A stretch of DNA of 34,995 nucleotides. It comes from Richelia sp. SL_2_1. Lineage in GTDB: Bacteria; Cyanobacteriota; Cyanobacteriia; Cyanobacteriales; Nostocaceae. Below are positions 8,540 to 18,504 of this stretch, piece by piece. A program made the position numbers and the translations under genes. The notes beneath the pieces were generated by a model. The model had not been told where the DNA came from. It saw only the letters and a program-made list of their open reading frames with translations, and made no database searches. How positions within the stretch are numbered: the first letter of the stretch is position 1; each line of letters starts with the position of its first letter. The stretch is from the NCBI GenBank assembly GCA_012033205.1, contig JAAUSO010000064.1:1-34995 (forward strand). Direction: 5' to 3'.

Positions 8540-10543
8540 ATGTTAGAACAAGGTACCATCAGTATCCATACTGAGAATATTTTCCCGATTATCAAAAAAT
8601 CTCTTTATTCTGACCATCAAATCTTTTTACGGGAATTGGTATCAAATGCTGTTGATGCTATCCAAAAGCTGCAAATGGTGGCTCGCTCTGGAGAATTTTC
8701 CGGAGAAATCGGTGAATCGGAAATTCAAATTGCTGTAGACAAAGATAAGAAAACTCTTTCTATTACCGATAATGGTATCGGTATGACATCTGAAGAAATC
8801 AAGAAATATATCAACCAAGTCGCTTTCTCTAGCGCTGAAGAATTTGTTCAAAAGTACAAAGGTGCATCTGACCAACCAATTATCGGTCATTTTGGACTCG
8901 GTTTTTACTCTTCCTTCATGGTGGCTAATCATGTAGAAATCGATACTTTATCTTATAAGGATGGAGCAGAAGCAGTCCACTGGAGTTGTGATGGTTCTCC
9001 AAAATTCACTTTAGAAGAATCATCCCGCACTACTCGCGGTACTACGATTATTCTTCACCTGATGGAAGAGGAAGAAGAGTTTCTCGAAGCAGCACGAATC
9101 AATAATCTTGTCAAGACTTATTGTGATTTTATGCCCGTACCCATCAAACTTGATGGTGAGGTATTAAATCGACAAAAAGCACCGTGGCGGGAATCTGCTA
9201 GTAATTTGACTAAAGAAGATTACCTCGAATTCTACCGCTATCTATATCCTTTTGAGGAAGAACCACTACTTTGGGTGCATTTGAATACCGATTATCCCTT
9301 TATTGTTAACGGTATCCTCTACTTCCCCAAACTCAAACCTGATGTTGACGTTAGTAAAGGACAAATCAAACTATTTTGCAACCAAGTATTTGTTAGCGAC
9401 AACTGCGAAGAAATCATTCCTCAATTTTTGTTACCCATGCGGGGTGTAATCGATAGTAGCGATATTCCCCTCAACGTATCCCGTAGTGCATTGCAAGGCG
9501 ATCGCACTGTGAAGAGAATCGGCGATTACGTTGCCAAGAAAGTCGGTGACAGGCTTAAAGAATTATATCGCGATGACCGCGAACAATATATTTACGCTTG
9601 GAAAGATTTAGCAACCTTCGTTAAATTCGGGGTAATGAACGATGAAAAGTTTAAAAAACAAGTTGAAGATATTCTAGTTTTCCGTACTACCCATGATGGG
9701 AATAATACTGAATCGGTAGCAGCAGCGCCAACCCCCGCAGTAGAAGTACAATCCCAAGAAGGTGACGTTTGGCAAGATGTCACACCCACAGGTGAAGCAC
9801 AAGATTCCACATCCGCTGTAAAATTGCCTTATGTAACTCTCAAAGATTACTTAGAACGCAACAAACAAAGCCACGAAAACCGCGTTTTTTACTGTACCGA
9901 TGAAGCATCACAAGCAGCTTACGTAGAATTACATAAAAATCAAGGCTTAGAAGTCTTGTATCTAGACTCCTTCATCGACACCCACTTTATTAACTTCCTC
10001 GAACGGGAATACAACGAAGTCAAATTTACACGAGTAGACTCCGACTTAGATAATACCCTATTAGACAAAGATAAATCCGAAGAAATAGTAGACCCCACAA
10101 CCAATAAAACCAAGGGTGAAACAATCAAAGAAATATTTGAAAAAGCCCTCAACAAACCCAAACTTAATATTCGTACCGAAGCCTTAAAATCCGATAACCC
10201 CCAAGGAACACCACCAGCAATGGTGTTATTACCAGAAATTCTACGTCGTTTACGAGAAATGAACGCCATGATGCAGCAGCAAACAGTAGAATTTCCCGAA
10301 GAACACGTATTATTAGTTAATACCGCCCATCCACTGATCCAGAACCTGGCAAATCTGAATCAAGGTAGTATCATTCAAGATGGTGGACAATCACCCACAG
10401 GTGAACTAGTAAATTCAATTTGTCAACACGTTTACGACTTAGCCTTAATGTCCCAAAAAGGCTTTGATGCAGAAGGAATGAAATCCTTCGTACAACGTTC
10501 TAATCAAGTACTTACTAAGTTGACAGAACAAGCGGCAAAGTAG
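8540..10543 (+). CDS. htpG: Molecular chaperone HtpG (Hsp90)
   Basis: Bacterial Hsp90, a dimeric ATP-driven cytosolic chaperone important for heat and oxidative stress tolerance in cyanobacteria. The ATG at 8540 gives MLEQGTISIHTENIFP, the expected start. The GHKL ATPase domain shows the N-box around RELVSNAVDAI (E32, N36), DNGIGM at 77-82 and GHFGLGF at 116-122. The middle domain carries the conserved NVSRS region, and a C-terminal dimerisation domain follows. At 667 residues it exceeds the 624 of E. coli, partly from an insert of low complexity at about 383-425 (rich in T, A, P, Q and acidic residues) in the middle domain. The stop TAG at 10541-10543 abuts an STRR array (10544-10567). Confidence 0.96.
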   Translation: MLEQGTISIHTENIFPIIKKSLYSDHQIFLRELVSNAVDAIQKLQMVARSGEFSGEIGESEIQIAVDKDKKTLSITDNGIGMTSEEIKKYINQVAFSSAEEFVQKYKGASDQPIIGHFGLGFYSSFMVANHVEIDTLSYKDGAEAVHWSCDGSPKFTLEESSRTTRGTTIILHLMEEEEEFLEAARINNLVKTYCDFMPVPIKLDGEVLNRQKAPWRESASNLTKEDYLEFYRYLYPFEEEPLLWVHLNTDYPFIVNGILYFPKLKPDVDVSKGQIKLFCNQVFVSDNCEEIIPQFLLPMRGVIDSSDIPLNVSRSALQGDRTVKRIGDYVAKKVGDRLKELYRDDREQYIYAWKDLATFVKFGVMNDEKFKKQVEDILVFRTTHDGNNTESVAAAPTPAVEVQSQEGDVWQDVTPTGEAQDSTSAVKLPYVTLKDYLERNKQSHENRVFYCTDEASQAAYVELHKNQGLEVLYLDSFIDTHFINFLEREYNEVKFTRVDSDLDNTLLDKDKSEEIVDPTTNKTKGETIKEIFEKALNKPKLNIRTEALKSDNPQGTPPAMVLLPEILRRLREMNAMMQQQTVEFPEEHVLLVNTAHPLIQNLANLNQGSIIQDGGQSPTGELVNSICQHVYDLALMSQKGFDAEGMKSFVQRSNQVLTKLTEQAAK

Positions 10544-10567
10544 TTAGGAGTTAGGAGTGAGGAGTTA
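10544..10567. repeat. Short STRR array at the htpG stop codon
   Basis: Three TAGGAGT-type heptamers (TTAGGAGTTAGGAGTGAGGAG) directly follow the htpG stop codon. Confidence 0.8.
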
Positions 10568-10572
10568 ATGAT

Positions 10573-10702
10573 TATAGCAAATTTAGGTTGAGTTCAATAC
10601 ACTAAAACCTCACCCCCATCCCCTCTCCTAATATACGGAGAGGGGTGCCCGGAGGGCGGGGTGAGGTAATATTTGTATTGCACCCAAGTGAAAACCGCTA
10701 TA
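10573..10702. repeat. 130-bp MITE-like element, TATAGC ends, copy 1
   Basis: Element bounded by TATAGC and GCTATA. Its central arms are AACCTCACCCC and GGGGTGAGGT around an AGGAGAGGGG hairpin. A copy of the same length lies at 28612-28741, and inverted copies at 21160-21287 and 31097-31421. No open frame longer than a shadow is present, so it is non-autonomous. Confidence 0.88.
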
Positions 10703-10793
10703 TTGTCCCCTTGTCCCCTTCTCTCCCCATCCCCTTGTCTCCCCTCTCTCAGATAAAATAGAAAATTACGTGAAAAAATAGGAGATTCTTGAT

Positions 10794-11030
10794 ATGTCCC
10801 GTGTATGTCAACTGACTGGTAGAAAAGCAAATAACGGTTATGCGGTTTCTCACTCGCACCGTCGGACTAAGAAACTTCAGCAAGCGAATCTGCAAAGCAA
10901 GCGCGTTTGGTGGGCTGAAGGTAATCGCTGGGTGAGATTGAAGATTTCTACTAAAGCCATCAAAACCTTAGAAAAGAAAGGTTTGGATGCAATGGCTAAA
11001 GAAGCCGGAATCAATCTTAACAAGATGTAA
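10794..11030 (+). CDS. rpmB: 50S ribosomal protein L28
   Basis: 78-residue ribosomal protein L28 (bL28) of the large subunit. The sequence starts [25 protein letters not shown], which carries the family signature (C-x-x-TG-x-K near the N-terminus and a basic SHSHRRTKK block), and ends with the usual basic helix. A Shine-Dalgarno AGGAGA at 10780-10785 lies 8 bases before the ATG. Monocistronic by spacing: a MITE lies upstream and a GAGACG palindrome 43 bases downstream. In cyanobacteria rpmB commonly lies near htpG, so this neighbourhood looks ancestral and the glycosyltransferases around it added. Confidence 0.95.
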   Translation: MSRVCQLTGRKANNGYAVSHSHRRTKKLQQANLQSKRVWWAEGNRWVRLKISTKAIKTLEKKGLDAMAKEAGINLNKM

Positions 11031-11755
11031 TCCCGTCTTCCATAAATGATAATACATACAAATAACTAATGTAGAGACGTTGCAGTGCAACGTCTCTCTG
11101 TATCTGGATGATTTTGACTGTGATGGCTCACTCCACCGTCGGGGGTTGCAAACCCAATTGGCTTACTCAACCCCAGGTAGATGTAAAAGCGATCGCGAAA
11201 TTTCAATTTTGTGGCTTACTCAACCGAGAAGCGTCATCTCAAAACCTTGGGCAGACGTAGCAGTGCTACGTCTCTACATTTTTGCTGTCTTTACAACAAA
11301 ATCCGCAATATTTTTTTTCCTAACTGATAACTTTACTGTTTCAAGTGGGTAATATAAGCTCGGTACACTAATCGCAACTTGATAAAGTTGTCTTGAGCTA
11401 ATAAATTCAGTAAAAAATCAGCAAAATTAATATGAAGCTATGGCTTTATTTTTCTTCGTCGGCTATAAATTAAATAATTCAAATCATATTCCTTATAACC
11501 GGAAAAGCGTAAAAAAAATACAAAGTTTAAATAGTTATTTTGTTGATTTAGTGAAACTTTATGATGGTGATTGCTGCCACATAAAAATCATTTAAATTAT
11601 CAATCTTTATATTTCATACATACTTGTTGTTGTATTAGCAAGTCATTAGAATATTCCTTTTGCCTACGAAAGTTCGACAGGCATTATTTGCAATCAAAAA
11701 TTTAAAAATATTCAATTTAAAAATTCGCATCACAATTGTTGATAGGAAAGTAGCT
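11031..11755. other. Spacer upstream of hpsA with two palindromes
   Basis: About 725 bases with no convincing gene. Palindromes of the GAGACG family lie at 11074-11096 and 11252-11274; a 90-codon frame at 11080-11352 is built across these repeats and is not credible. The AT-rich last 400 bases precede hpsA and must hold the promoter of the hps operon. I see a weak TTGCTG (near 11570) followed 16 bases later by TAAATT, too weak to claim. Confidence 0.6.
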
Positions 11756-14700
11756 ATGTATAGAAATCGTAAGTTAGTCAGGGCTATTAAAAAATTTTTC
11801 CGACAGTTTCGCCGTAAATCTTCATCTACTGTAAAGAAACAAAGTTTATGGCTTTTACGAACTTTCATAGTTACTAAAAAACGCAAAAACTGGGCTAATT
11901 CTGGTTTTGTTTTACCTACTGTGGCGATGGTGTCGCTGGTAGTTGTGTTGTTGACTATTGCTATTATGTTTCGCTCCTTTGAGCGTTCTAACAATGCGAG
12001 TAATGTGAGGGTTAATCAGGCGGTTTTGAATGCTGCGACTCCTGCGATTGATAGGGCTAGGGCGAAGATTGATAAGTTATTTAGCGACCCTACATTACCA
12101 CGTTCGACTCCATCGGATAATTCTCTTTACAATGCATTTATTAAAGACCTTGGTAAATATACCTTTGGCGATGAAACTCCCTTAGAAGTAAGATACAACC
12201 TTGATGGCGGAAGTATTGACCAGAAGGATGACAAGCCTTTAGAAGAAAGAGAAACGATAAAAAGTGCCTGGAGATTTCCTGTTGATACGGACAATAACGG
12301 TAAATACGATACATTTACACTTTATGGAGTTTATTTCCGTAGTCCAACTCGCGGTAATGACGGTAAATTTAACCGTGTTCGCAGTCCTTTAGATGCTAGA
12401 ACTCCACCAATGGATGATGGTTCGTTAGGTGGACAATGTTCAGCAGCAAGAGGTACTAGTTTCAGTTTGATTGGAGATTCTGGTTGGTATAAATCAGGAG
12501 CTAATATCAAAAAAAGCTTTTTTGTTTATGCTACTAACGTACCTATTGACAGTAAACAAATTCAAGTAGAAAACCTTAAAAATACTGATTTTGAAGCATA
12601 TAAAGGAAACAAAGGATTTTCTGCTCTAGAGTTTCAGCAAGACCAAGAACGAGTTCCACTTAATAACAATGCGGTAGTTTATGAAGATGACTTAGAAATA
12701 GCTCCTGGTGGTGGACTTGATATAATGGTAGGATTTTTACTAATAGTAACTTACTAACATCTAGAACTAGCAATAGTAATGCCGATAGTGTGATTCGTTT
12801 TTATCAAGTTAGTAATCAAAATTCATGTTTTTATCAAGCAAAAAATAGCAAAATTATTGTTGGTGGTAATTTAGGTCATGGTCGAATTAATGGAACAGGA
12901 GGTTTGTTTGATGTTAATGTAGATTTGTTCAAACCCGGTGCTAAAGGAGGTGGTGCAACAATTAAAAGCAGCACAAAATCTGTTAATAACACATCAGGAG
13001 ACATAGCTTATAATTCTCAAGCCTATACACAAAGAATTAATTTGTTAGTAGAAGAAGCACTTAAAACAACTACCAATCCAAGTGAGGTACAAGAAAAGAT
13101 TGACTCTAGAATAAAAGAAAACCCTGGCTTAGTTGAAGCAGATGTACGCAGAGAAGAACTAGAATCTTATTTCAAAAAACGCACGCGAAAAGTTCCTTTT
13201 GCTGAAGTTGATTTTGGTACTACTCCACCTTCAACTGTCACTCTTAAAGATAAAGGTAGTGACACAATGAGAGGACCAGATGAGTGGATTTATCCTTTTA
13301 GTATTACTAACAATGATACAAGTTATACAAAATTGAAACTTTATCGGGCTAGATTAGAAGCTACAGAACCGAATAAACTTAAAGAAGTTAATAAGGAAGA
13401 AGAGAAATATCTTGGCGATCGCGTTTTGGTTGGTAATAATTTACCTGCTCTATGGTACGACCCAAAGATCAAAAATTTTGTAGGAAAAGAAACTCCCCAA
13501 GACGTTTTACCTAAAATCGAATGGACTGATTTTAGCGATGAAGAAAGCAAATATCGTTACCGCACTACTAACATCGAGCAATTACTTAGTCTTGAAGGTG
13601 CTAGCGAACGAGATGGCTTTTTTGAAATCAAGGCTGCACAGAACCCGCAAAACTCACTTGATAACGTTGGTGGTATGCGTGTAGTTACTGGGGCAGGTAT
13701 TTACGTTGACGGACCGAGTTCAGATTCATCTGCCTCCTATCCCTGGGATACAGATGTTGATACAACTACTGCTGATGTTCAACCTCGGTCTTTTTTAGCT
13801 AGCTCTCGTCCTACATGGGATACCAATTTTGTAGGTGTTGGTTCTGGGAAGATTCCAGAAAGCAAACTTAAATTCGATAGCAAAGATCCGATAATTGTTT
13901 GGCCAGATACGATGCCCATGACAGCAGGAGAAGATTTAGCAAGCAATCTCAAAGTCAAAGGTGACTTACTAATGAGAGCGACTGCTGTTTATCACTATAA
14001 GGATAATCCTGGAAAAGACCAGACACCTGTAGCTTGTGTTAGCAGTTATTACGACCCGACAGATGCCATCAAAGCCAAAAACGGTTTAGCAGACTGGAGT
14101 AGTAACTATAATGCTAAAGGGAAATCCAATAATGGTATCGTTTACCAAAAACCCTACTCTAGCCATAGTGCTAGGTTAAGCGCTATTGGAACTTACTCAA
14201 AACAACTCAATCAACAAGCACGATTGGTATTTCCTAACGGACGTTTTGTTAATGAACCTTTAAGAACAGCGTTAGAAAAGCGTAAAAGTGGAAAAACTTT
14301 TTCAATGGCTGACAATTCAGCAATTGATACCGCTGTTTGTGCTATCAGGATTCTCGACTCTACATTAAACCCTGATTCTAGTACAGTACCACATGGAGCA
14401 ATTTACGAAACTGCATTTTTAGATGCTAGGGAAATCAAATCAATTGAACAAGATGCAAATGTAGCTGATTCAGATGCAAACTATACACGTAGTATAGAAG
14501 AGCGTCAGCCTTTGGAAGTTCGAGTAACAGTATTAGACTTAGAGCAACTGCGAAAGAAATCCATTGGTAGTGGCTCTCCGCAAGAATATTTATTACCAAA
14601 TAGCGGCATTATTTATGCTACCCGTGATGATGCTCTACGGGATCTTAGCCACAGTCTAAGTCCAGATGATGTTGAGAAAAGCAAATTATTAAGTTCTAGT

Positions 14701-16614
14701 GACTACAAACTGGACTCAACTCGTCGCCCTAATGGCATCATGTTGATTAAAGGTGAGAATTTAGAACGAAAAAACACATTTAGATATGAAGAGAAAGGCT
14801 TAATCCTAGCTTCTAATGTACCTGCTTACATTAAAGGAAATTTCAATCTTCATTATAAAAGTGGAACAAAAACTCCCGTTGAAGAGTTTAAATTTCAACT
14901 TAGAAATGACAAAACAGGAGAGATCGATTGGAGCAAATTTTACGACAACAGTCGGAACACCCTTGATGATGACTTTGCTTGTCGTAAAGGCGATCCAAGA
15001 TTACCTAGTGACAAATGTAAAACAGGAGACAGTTGGAGACCTGCAACAGTTGTAGCGGATGCAGTCACAGTACTTTCTGATAATTTCCGCTTTGGTTTCC
15101 GTGATGAAGGAGACTATGATCTGAGAAATAATCAGGGAGATTTCAAATCTTCTGAATATAAAAAACAAGGCTTCTTTGACAATAATTTTTTGACTAGTAG
15201 TGAGTGGTTCGATAAAGGTGATCCGAAAGATTTTGATACTACTAAGAAAGACTATCAAGGTAGTTCTTATCTTAATAACTTTGTTACCCCAATTCAGCGT
15301 CGGGTAGAGTTTGGCGAATATTTAATGGAAGTATGCACCAAAATACCTGTTTCCACCTGTGAAGCTGCGGATTGGTCTGTTGATGGTTCTGCTGGTCTTG
15401 GAAGAATGAAAGCAACAGACCAAATAGGTCAAACATATACAATTGCAACTCATAAAGCAGGCACAACAGTTGACTTAAGCGATTCAGATTTACGACGCTA
15501 TGCTCGACGTGTAGCTTTTGCTCGGAAGCCAGATTTAAAACCAGATGGCATAACACCAGACGGTAGCTTGGTGCTTGATAAAAATGGTCATCCGGTTCCT
15601 TTAGGAATAAAGAGTAACAAGATAGAAGCTTTTCCTAAGTATGAAGTTGAAATAGAAAACAGTAGTGGAAAGAAAGCCTATAACAATACAAACAAGAATA
15701 TTAATCAATTACCTGACCTTAAAGATAATGCTCTGTGGTTCAGAACAACAGATTCTTTGCCCGATAAAAAATTACCAACAAGCACTGATTACGGATATGA
15801 CTATCCGTTATTTTATCAAACAGCAGACGGTAATACCTTAAAAGGAAATGCAGAAGAACAACCACTGTTAGTACCAGTGCTGCAAATTCATATGCCAAAT
15901 AAAGCTAAAGACAAGAAGGAAGATAACCCCCCAGCTAATTATGACGAACTACCCAGCAAATATGAGGAGAGAGGAGTTGCTGTCAATAAGAACTGGTTTC
16001 AACAAGCAACCGCAACAACAACAAATTTAACAATAGCAGGTGGTGATACCCCAGCACGTAAAACTACAACTAATGCTGAAGCTAATGGAGGTTTAGAGAA
16101 TTTCATACGTTACCTAGAAAAATGGCAAGAGGGTTCAGATGAAAATTCTCCAGGTATCAATCACAGTCTTAGCGGTTCAATTATCCAGTATAAACGTAGT
16201 GCCTATGCAACAGCACCTTGGCAAGTTGTACAAACTAACAGTGATAAGAAGACAAGCATAGGCACAAGTATTTTTGGTTCTGATTACGAATTATTCTATC
16301 CATCTCACATAAATAGAACTAATGGAAAAAGTATGACACCTTTCTATACACAACCTTCACGTCAATGGGGTTTCGATGTCGGCTTGTTATCTCAAATACC
16401 TGACTTATTCGCTCAGACGTTTACTTTACCACCTTCAAGCAAACCCAACGAATTTTTTAGAGAAGTAAGTAGAGATGATACATGGGTGAAAACTTTACTC
16501 TGTGCAAAAACTATCAAGATAGAGAATTCAGGAAAGATTAGTTCCACGAACAAAAATGCTATCTCTGAAGATCAACGTCCAAAAGACTTTTGTAAAGAAT
16601 ACGCAGGAAGTTAA
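11756..16614 (+). pseudogene. hpsA: Hormogonium polysaccharide biosynthesis protein HpsA, frameshifted
   Basis: HpsA is a very large PilX-like protein required in Nostoc punctiforme for hormogonium polysaccharide secretion and gliding. Two frames cover the gene: 11756-12757 and, from 12721 on, another frame to 16614. The first carries the N-terminus, a membrane segment after SGFVLPTVAMVSLVVVLLTI (residues 49-70) and NQAVLNAATPAIDRARAKID. Repairing one lost base in ATAATGG (12722-12728) joins them as GLDINGRIFTNSNLL and gives about 1619 residues. Hallmarks downstream include RVTVLDLEQLRKKS, PNSGIIYATRDD, ASNVPAYIKGNFN and paired cysteines. The prepilin-type cleavage site G50/F51 lacks Glu at +5 (Thr instead). 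The ATG at 11756 has AGGAAAG before it; a TTG at 11660 is an alternative. It heads a four-gene operon. The lesion could be real, switchable or a sequencing error. Confidence 0.85.
12722..12728 (+). other. Frameshift site in hpsA
   Basis: At ATAATGG the protein must pass from the frame ending at 12757 to the frame open from 12721. Inserting one A (ATAAATGG) restores D-I-N-G-R-I-F-T-N. There is no classical slippery heptamer of the X-XXY-YYZ kind here, so programmed -1 frameshifting is unlikely. Confidence 0.75.
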
Positions 16615-16652
16615 TAAGCATTTAAAAATTTCACCATTTAAAAACACCAACC

Positions 16653-17339
16653 ATGCTTAAAGATCAACTACAGCAAATTTCTTCCCAAAAGAATCAACCA
16701 GGTTTTACAATTATCGAATCTTTGGTAGCAGTTATCGTACTTGGCATTTTAATGACTGCGATCGCACCTACAATTGTGATTTCAACTGCAACGCGAGTCC
16801 AATCAAGACGTGTAGAATTAGCTACTCAAGCAGCCAGAGCTTACATTGATGGTTTAAGTTCTCGAAACATTCCTGCACCACCTATTTCAAAAAACGATCG
16901 TGTAAATGCTCCTACAAACAGTTTAAGCTGCAATGAACCCATAACAGATAAAGGCTACTGTTCTTCTCCTAAAGATTCATCCTATAAAGTTTTTTGTGTT
17001 GATGGTACTGGTGACGGGAAATGTACTAAAGAAGAGTCAAAAGACTTGATTGTGCAAGCATTTGGTTTTAACTCGGATTCAACAGAAGCCTCAAGTGGTT
17101 ATAAACTTAGGGTTCGAGTTTATAGAGCAGATGCTTTTAAAGATAATAAAGCTCTTATTCCTAATGAAACTTCTACTGGTAAAAAAGTTACGCAATCAAC
17201 TTTTACTGGTGGAATCGGTAACGTCAAAGCTCCTTTAGTTGAAATAGTTACAGAAATTTCTACTCAACAAACCACGTTTCAAAAATTTTGTTCTCGTTTA
17301 GAAAATAGTACAAACACAAATTCTAAATGTAGTAATTAA
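16653..17339 (+). CDS. hpsB: Hormogonium polysaccharide secretion pseudopilin HpsB
   Basis: 228-residue type IV pilin-like protein. The class III signal peptide is short and ends in the prepilin peptidase motif G17/F18-T-I-I-E22, followed by a hydrophobic helix (SLVAVIVLGILMTAIAPTIV). This should be processed by PilD and placed in the cytoplasmic membrane as a minor pilin of the pilus-like secretion machine. A Cys-rich globular part follows (CNEP, GYCSS, VFCVDGTGDGKC, FCSR, SKCS), probably held by disulfides in the periplasm. It starts 38 bases after hpsA and ends 19 bases before hpsC, so it is cotranscribed. The name rests on order and on the block RRVELATQAARAYIDGL that I associate with HpsB. 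A HIP1 site lies in the coding sequence. Confidence 0.82.
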   Translation: MLKDQLQQISSQKNQPGFTIIESLVAVIVLGILMTAIAPTIVISTATRVQSRRVELATQAARAYIDGLSSRNIPAPPISKNDRVNAPTNSLSCNEPITDKGYCSSPKDSSYKVFCVDGTGDGKCTKEESKDLIVQAFGFNSDSTEASSGYKLRVRVYRADAFKDNKALIPNETSTGKKVTQSTFTGGIGNVKAPLVEIVTEISTQQTTFQKFCSRLENSTNTNSKCSN

Positions 17340-17358
17340 ACTATTATCAGGGATTACT

Positions 17359-18411
17359 ATGAGAAATCAACTCAATTTTTTAATAAAAAATAACTTAAAG
17401 CAAAAACATTTTTATTTGAAGAATAAAAATAGTGGCTTTACCCTTATAGAACTTCTAGTCGCAATGATTCTTGCAGTTCTAGTGATAACACCTTTATTAG
17501 GTTTTATGATTAATATTTTAGATACCGACCGTAAAGAACAAGCCAAAGTCAACTCAGAACAAGAAATTCAGACAGCCCTTGATTATATTGCTCAAGATTT
17601 ACAACAAGCTATATATATATATGATGCGAAAGGTGTTAAAGCTATAAAAAATAAACTTCCTTATAGTACAAATACAGATAGAGTTCCTGTATTAGTATTT
17701 TGGAAACGACAGTTTGAAAAAGAAGCTATTGCTGGTTCTTTTACAGGTAAGAATGATAGTTTTGTTTACTCTCTGGTAGCTTACTATCTGATTCAAAGTA
17801 ATACAACTAATAATGGAGATAAAATATGGTCTAACCAATTTCGTATCGCTAGATTTGAAATAAAAGGTGGAGTGAGAAACCTTGATGATCCTTTTAAGAA
17901 AAATGGAGATCCTAATTACATTAAAGAGCCTGACAAAGGCTTTGCTTTATTTGAACTTAGTAATCCTGCTATAACAGGTACTCTTGAAGACAAAATGAAT
18001 AGCTGGAAAAAAGATGAAACGATTTCTACCAACACATATAATTTAAGCAATACTGCGATTTTAGTTGATTACATTGATGGAAGTCAGGATAGTTCCTTAA
18101 AAGATGCTGATAAATGTGAAACTTTTTTTGACCTGAGTAAATATATTATTACAAAGCAGGATGATAAGAAAAAAGCATTAAAAGTACCGTCTTTTGAAGA
18201 CACTTACAAATATTCAAATATCACAACATTAAATAATAATAGTTTCTATGCCTGCGTAGATGTTGACACAGTATCAGCAAAGATATTTCTTAGAGGTAAC
18301 GCTCATGCTCGGATAAATCAGAAAGATAATAATTTCAATAAAAGTCGTGAATCGTATTTTCCGACAGCAAGTGTTTTAGTTAAAGGCCGAGGATTAATTG
18401 GTGCTGATTAA
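17359..18411 (+). CDS. hpsC: Hormogonium polysaccharide secretion pseudopilin HpsC
   Basis: 350-residue PilW-like minor pilin. The class III signal ends at G26/F27-T-L-I-E31, followed by the helix LLVAMILAVLVITPLLGFMI, then QEIQTALDYIAQDLQQAIYIYD, a block typical of PilW/HpsC proteins. The long C-terminal domain is likely periplasmic. GGGA lies 8-12 bases before the ATG. It sits 19 bases after hpsB and 93 before hpsD in the hpsA-D operon. Probable role: tip or core component of the pseudopilus that drives polysaccharide export in hormogonia. All key prepilin residues are present, and no truncation is seen. Confidence 0.82.
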   Translation: MRNQLNFLIKNNLKQKHFYLKNKNSGFTLIELLVAMILAVLVITPLLGFMINILDTDRKEQAKVNSEQEIQTALDYIAQDLQQAIYIYDAKGVKAIKNKLPYSTNTDRVPVLVFWKRQFEKEAIAGSFTGKNDSFVYSLVAYYLIQSNTTNNGDKIWSNQFRIARFEIKGGVRNLDDPFKKNGDPNYIKEPDKGFALFELSNPAITGTLEDKMNSWKKDETISTNTYNLSNTAILVDYIDGSQDSSLKDADKCETFFDLSKYIITKQDDKKKALKVPSFEDTYKYSNITTLNNNSFYACVDVDTVSAKIFLRGNAHARINQKDNNFNKSRESYFPTASVLVKGRGLIGAD

Positions 18412-18504
18412 CTAAAATTTCGTCAATTTAAAATTCATAATTTCATCTAGCAAAATTATAACAGATTTATACAAGTATTTTCATAAAAACTATTTACACA
18501 AATA

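Noticed and set aside
11080-11352. 90-codon open frame
   Set aside because: Starts inside a GAGACG palindrome and runs across a second one; no family resemblance and no ribosome binding site.
12700-12760. Programmed -1 ribosomal frameshift in hpsA
   Set aside because: No slippery heptamer and no obvious downstream pseudoknot; a single-base deletion explains the data better.
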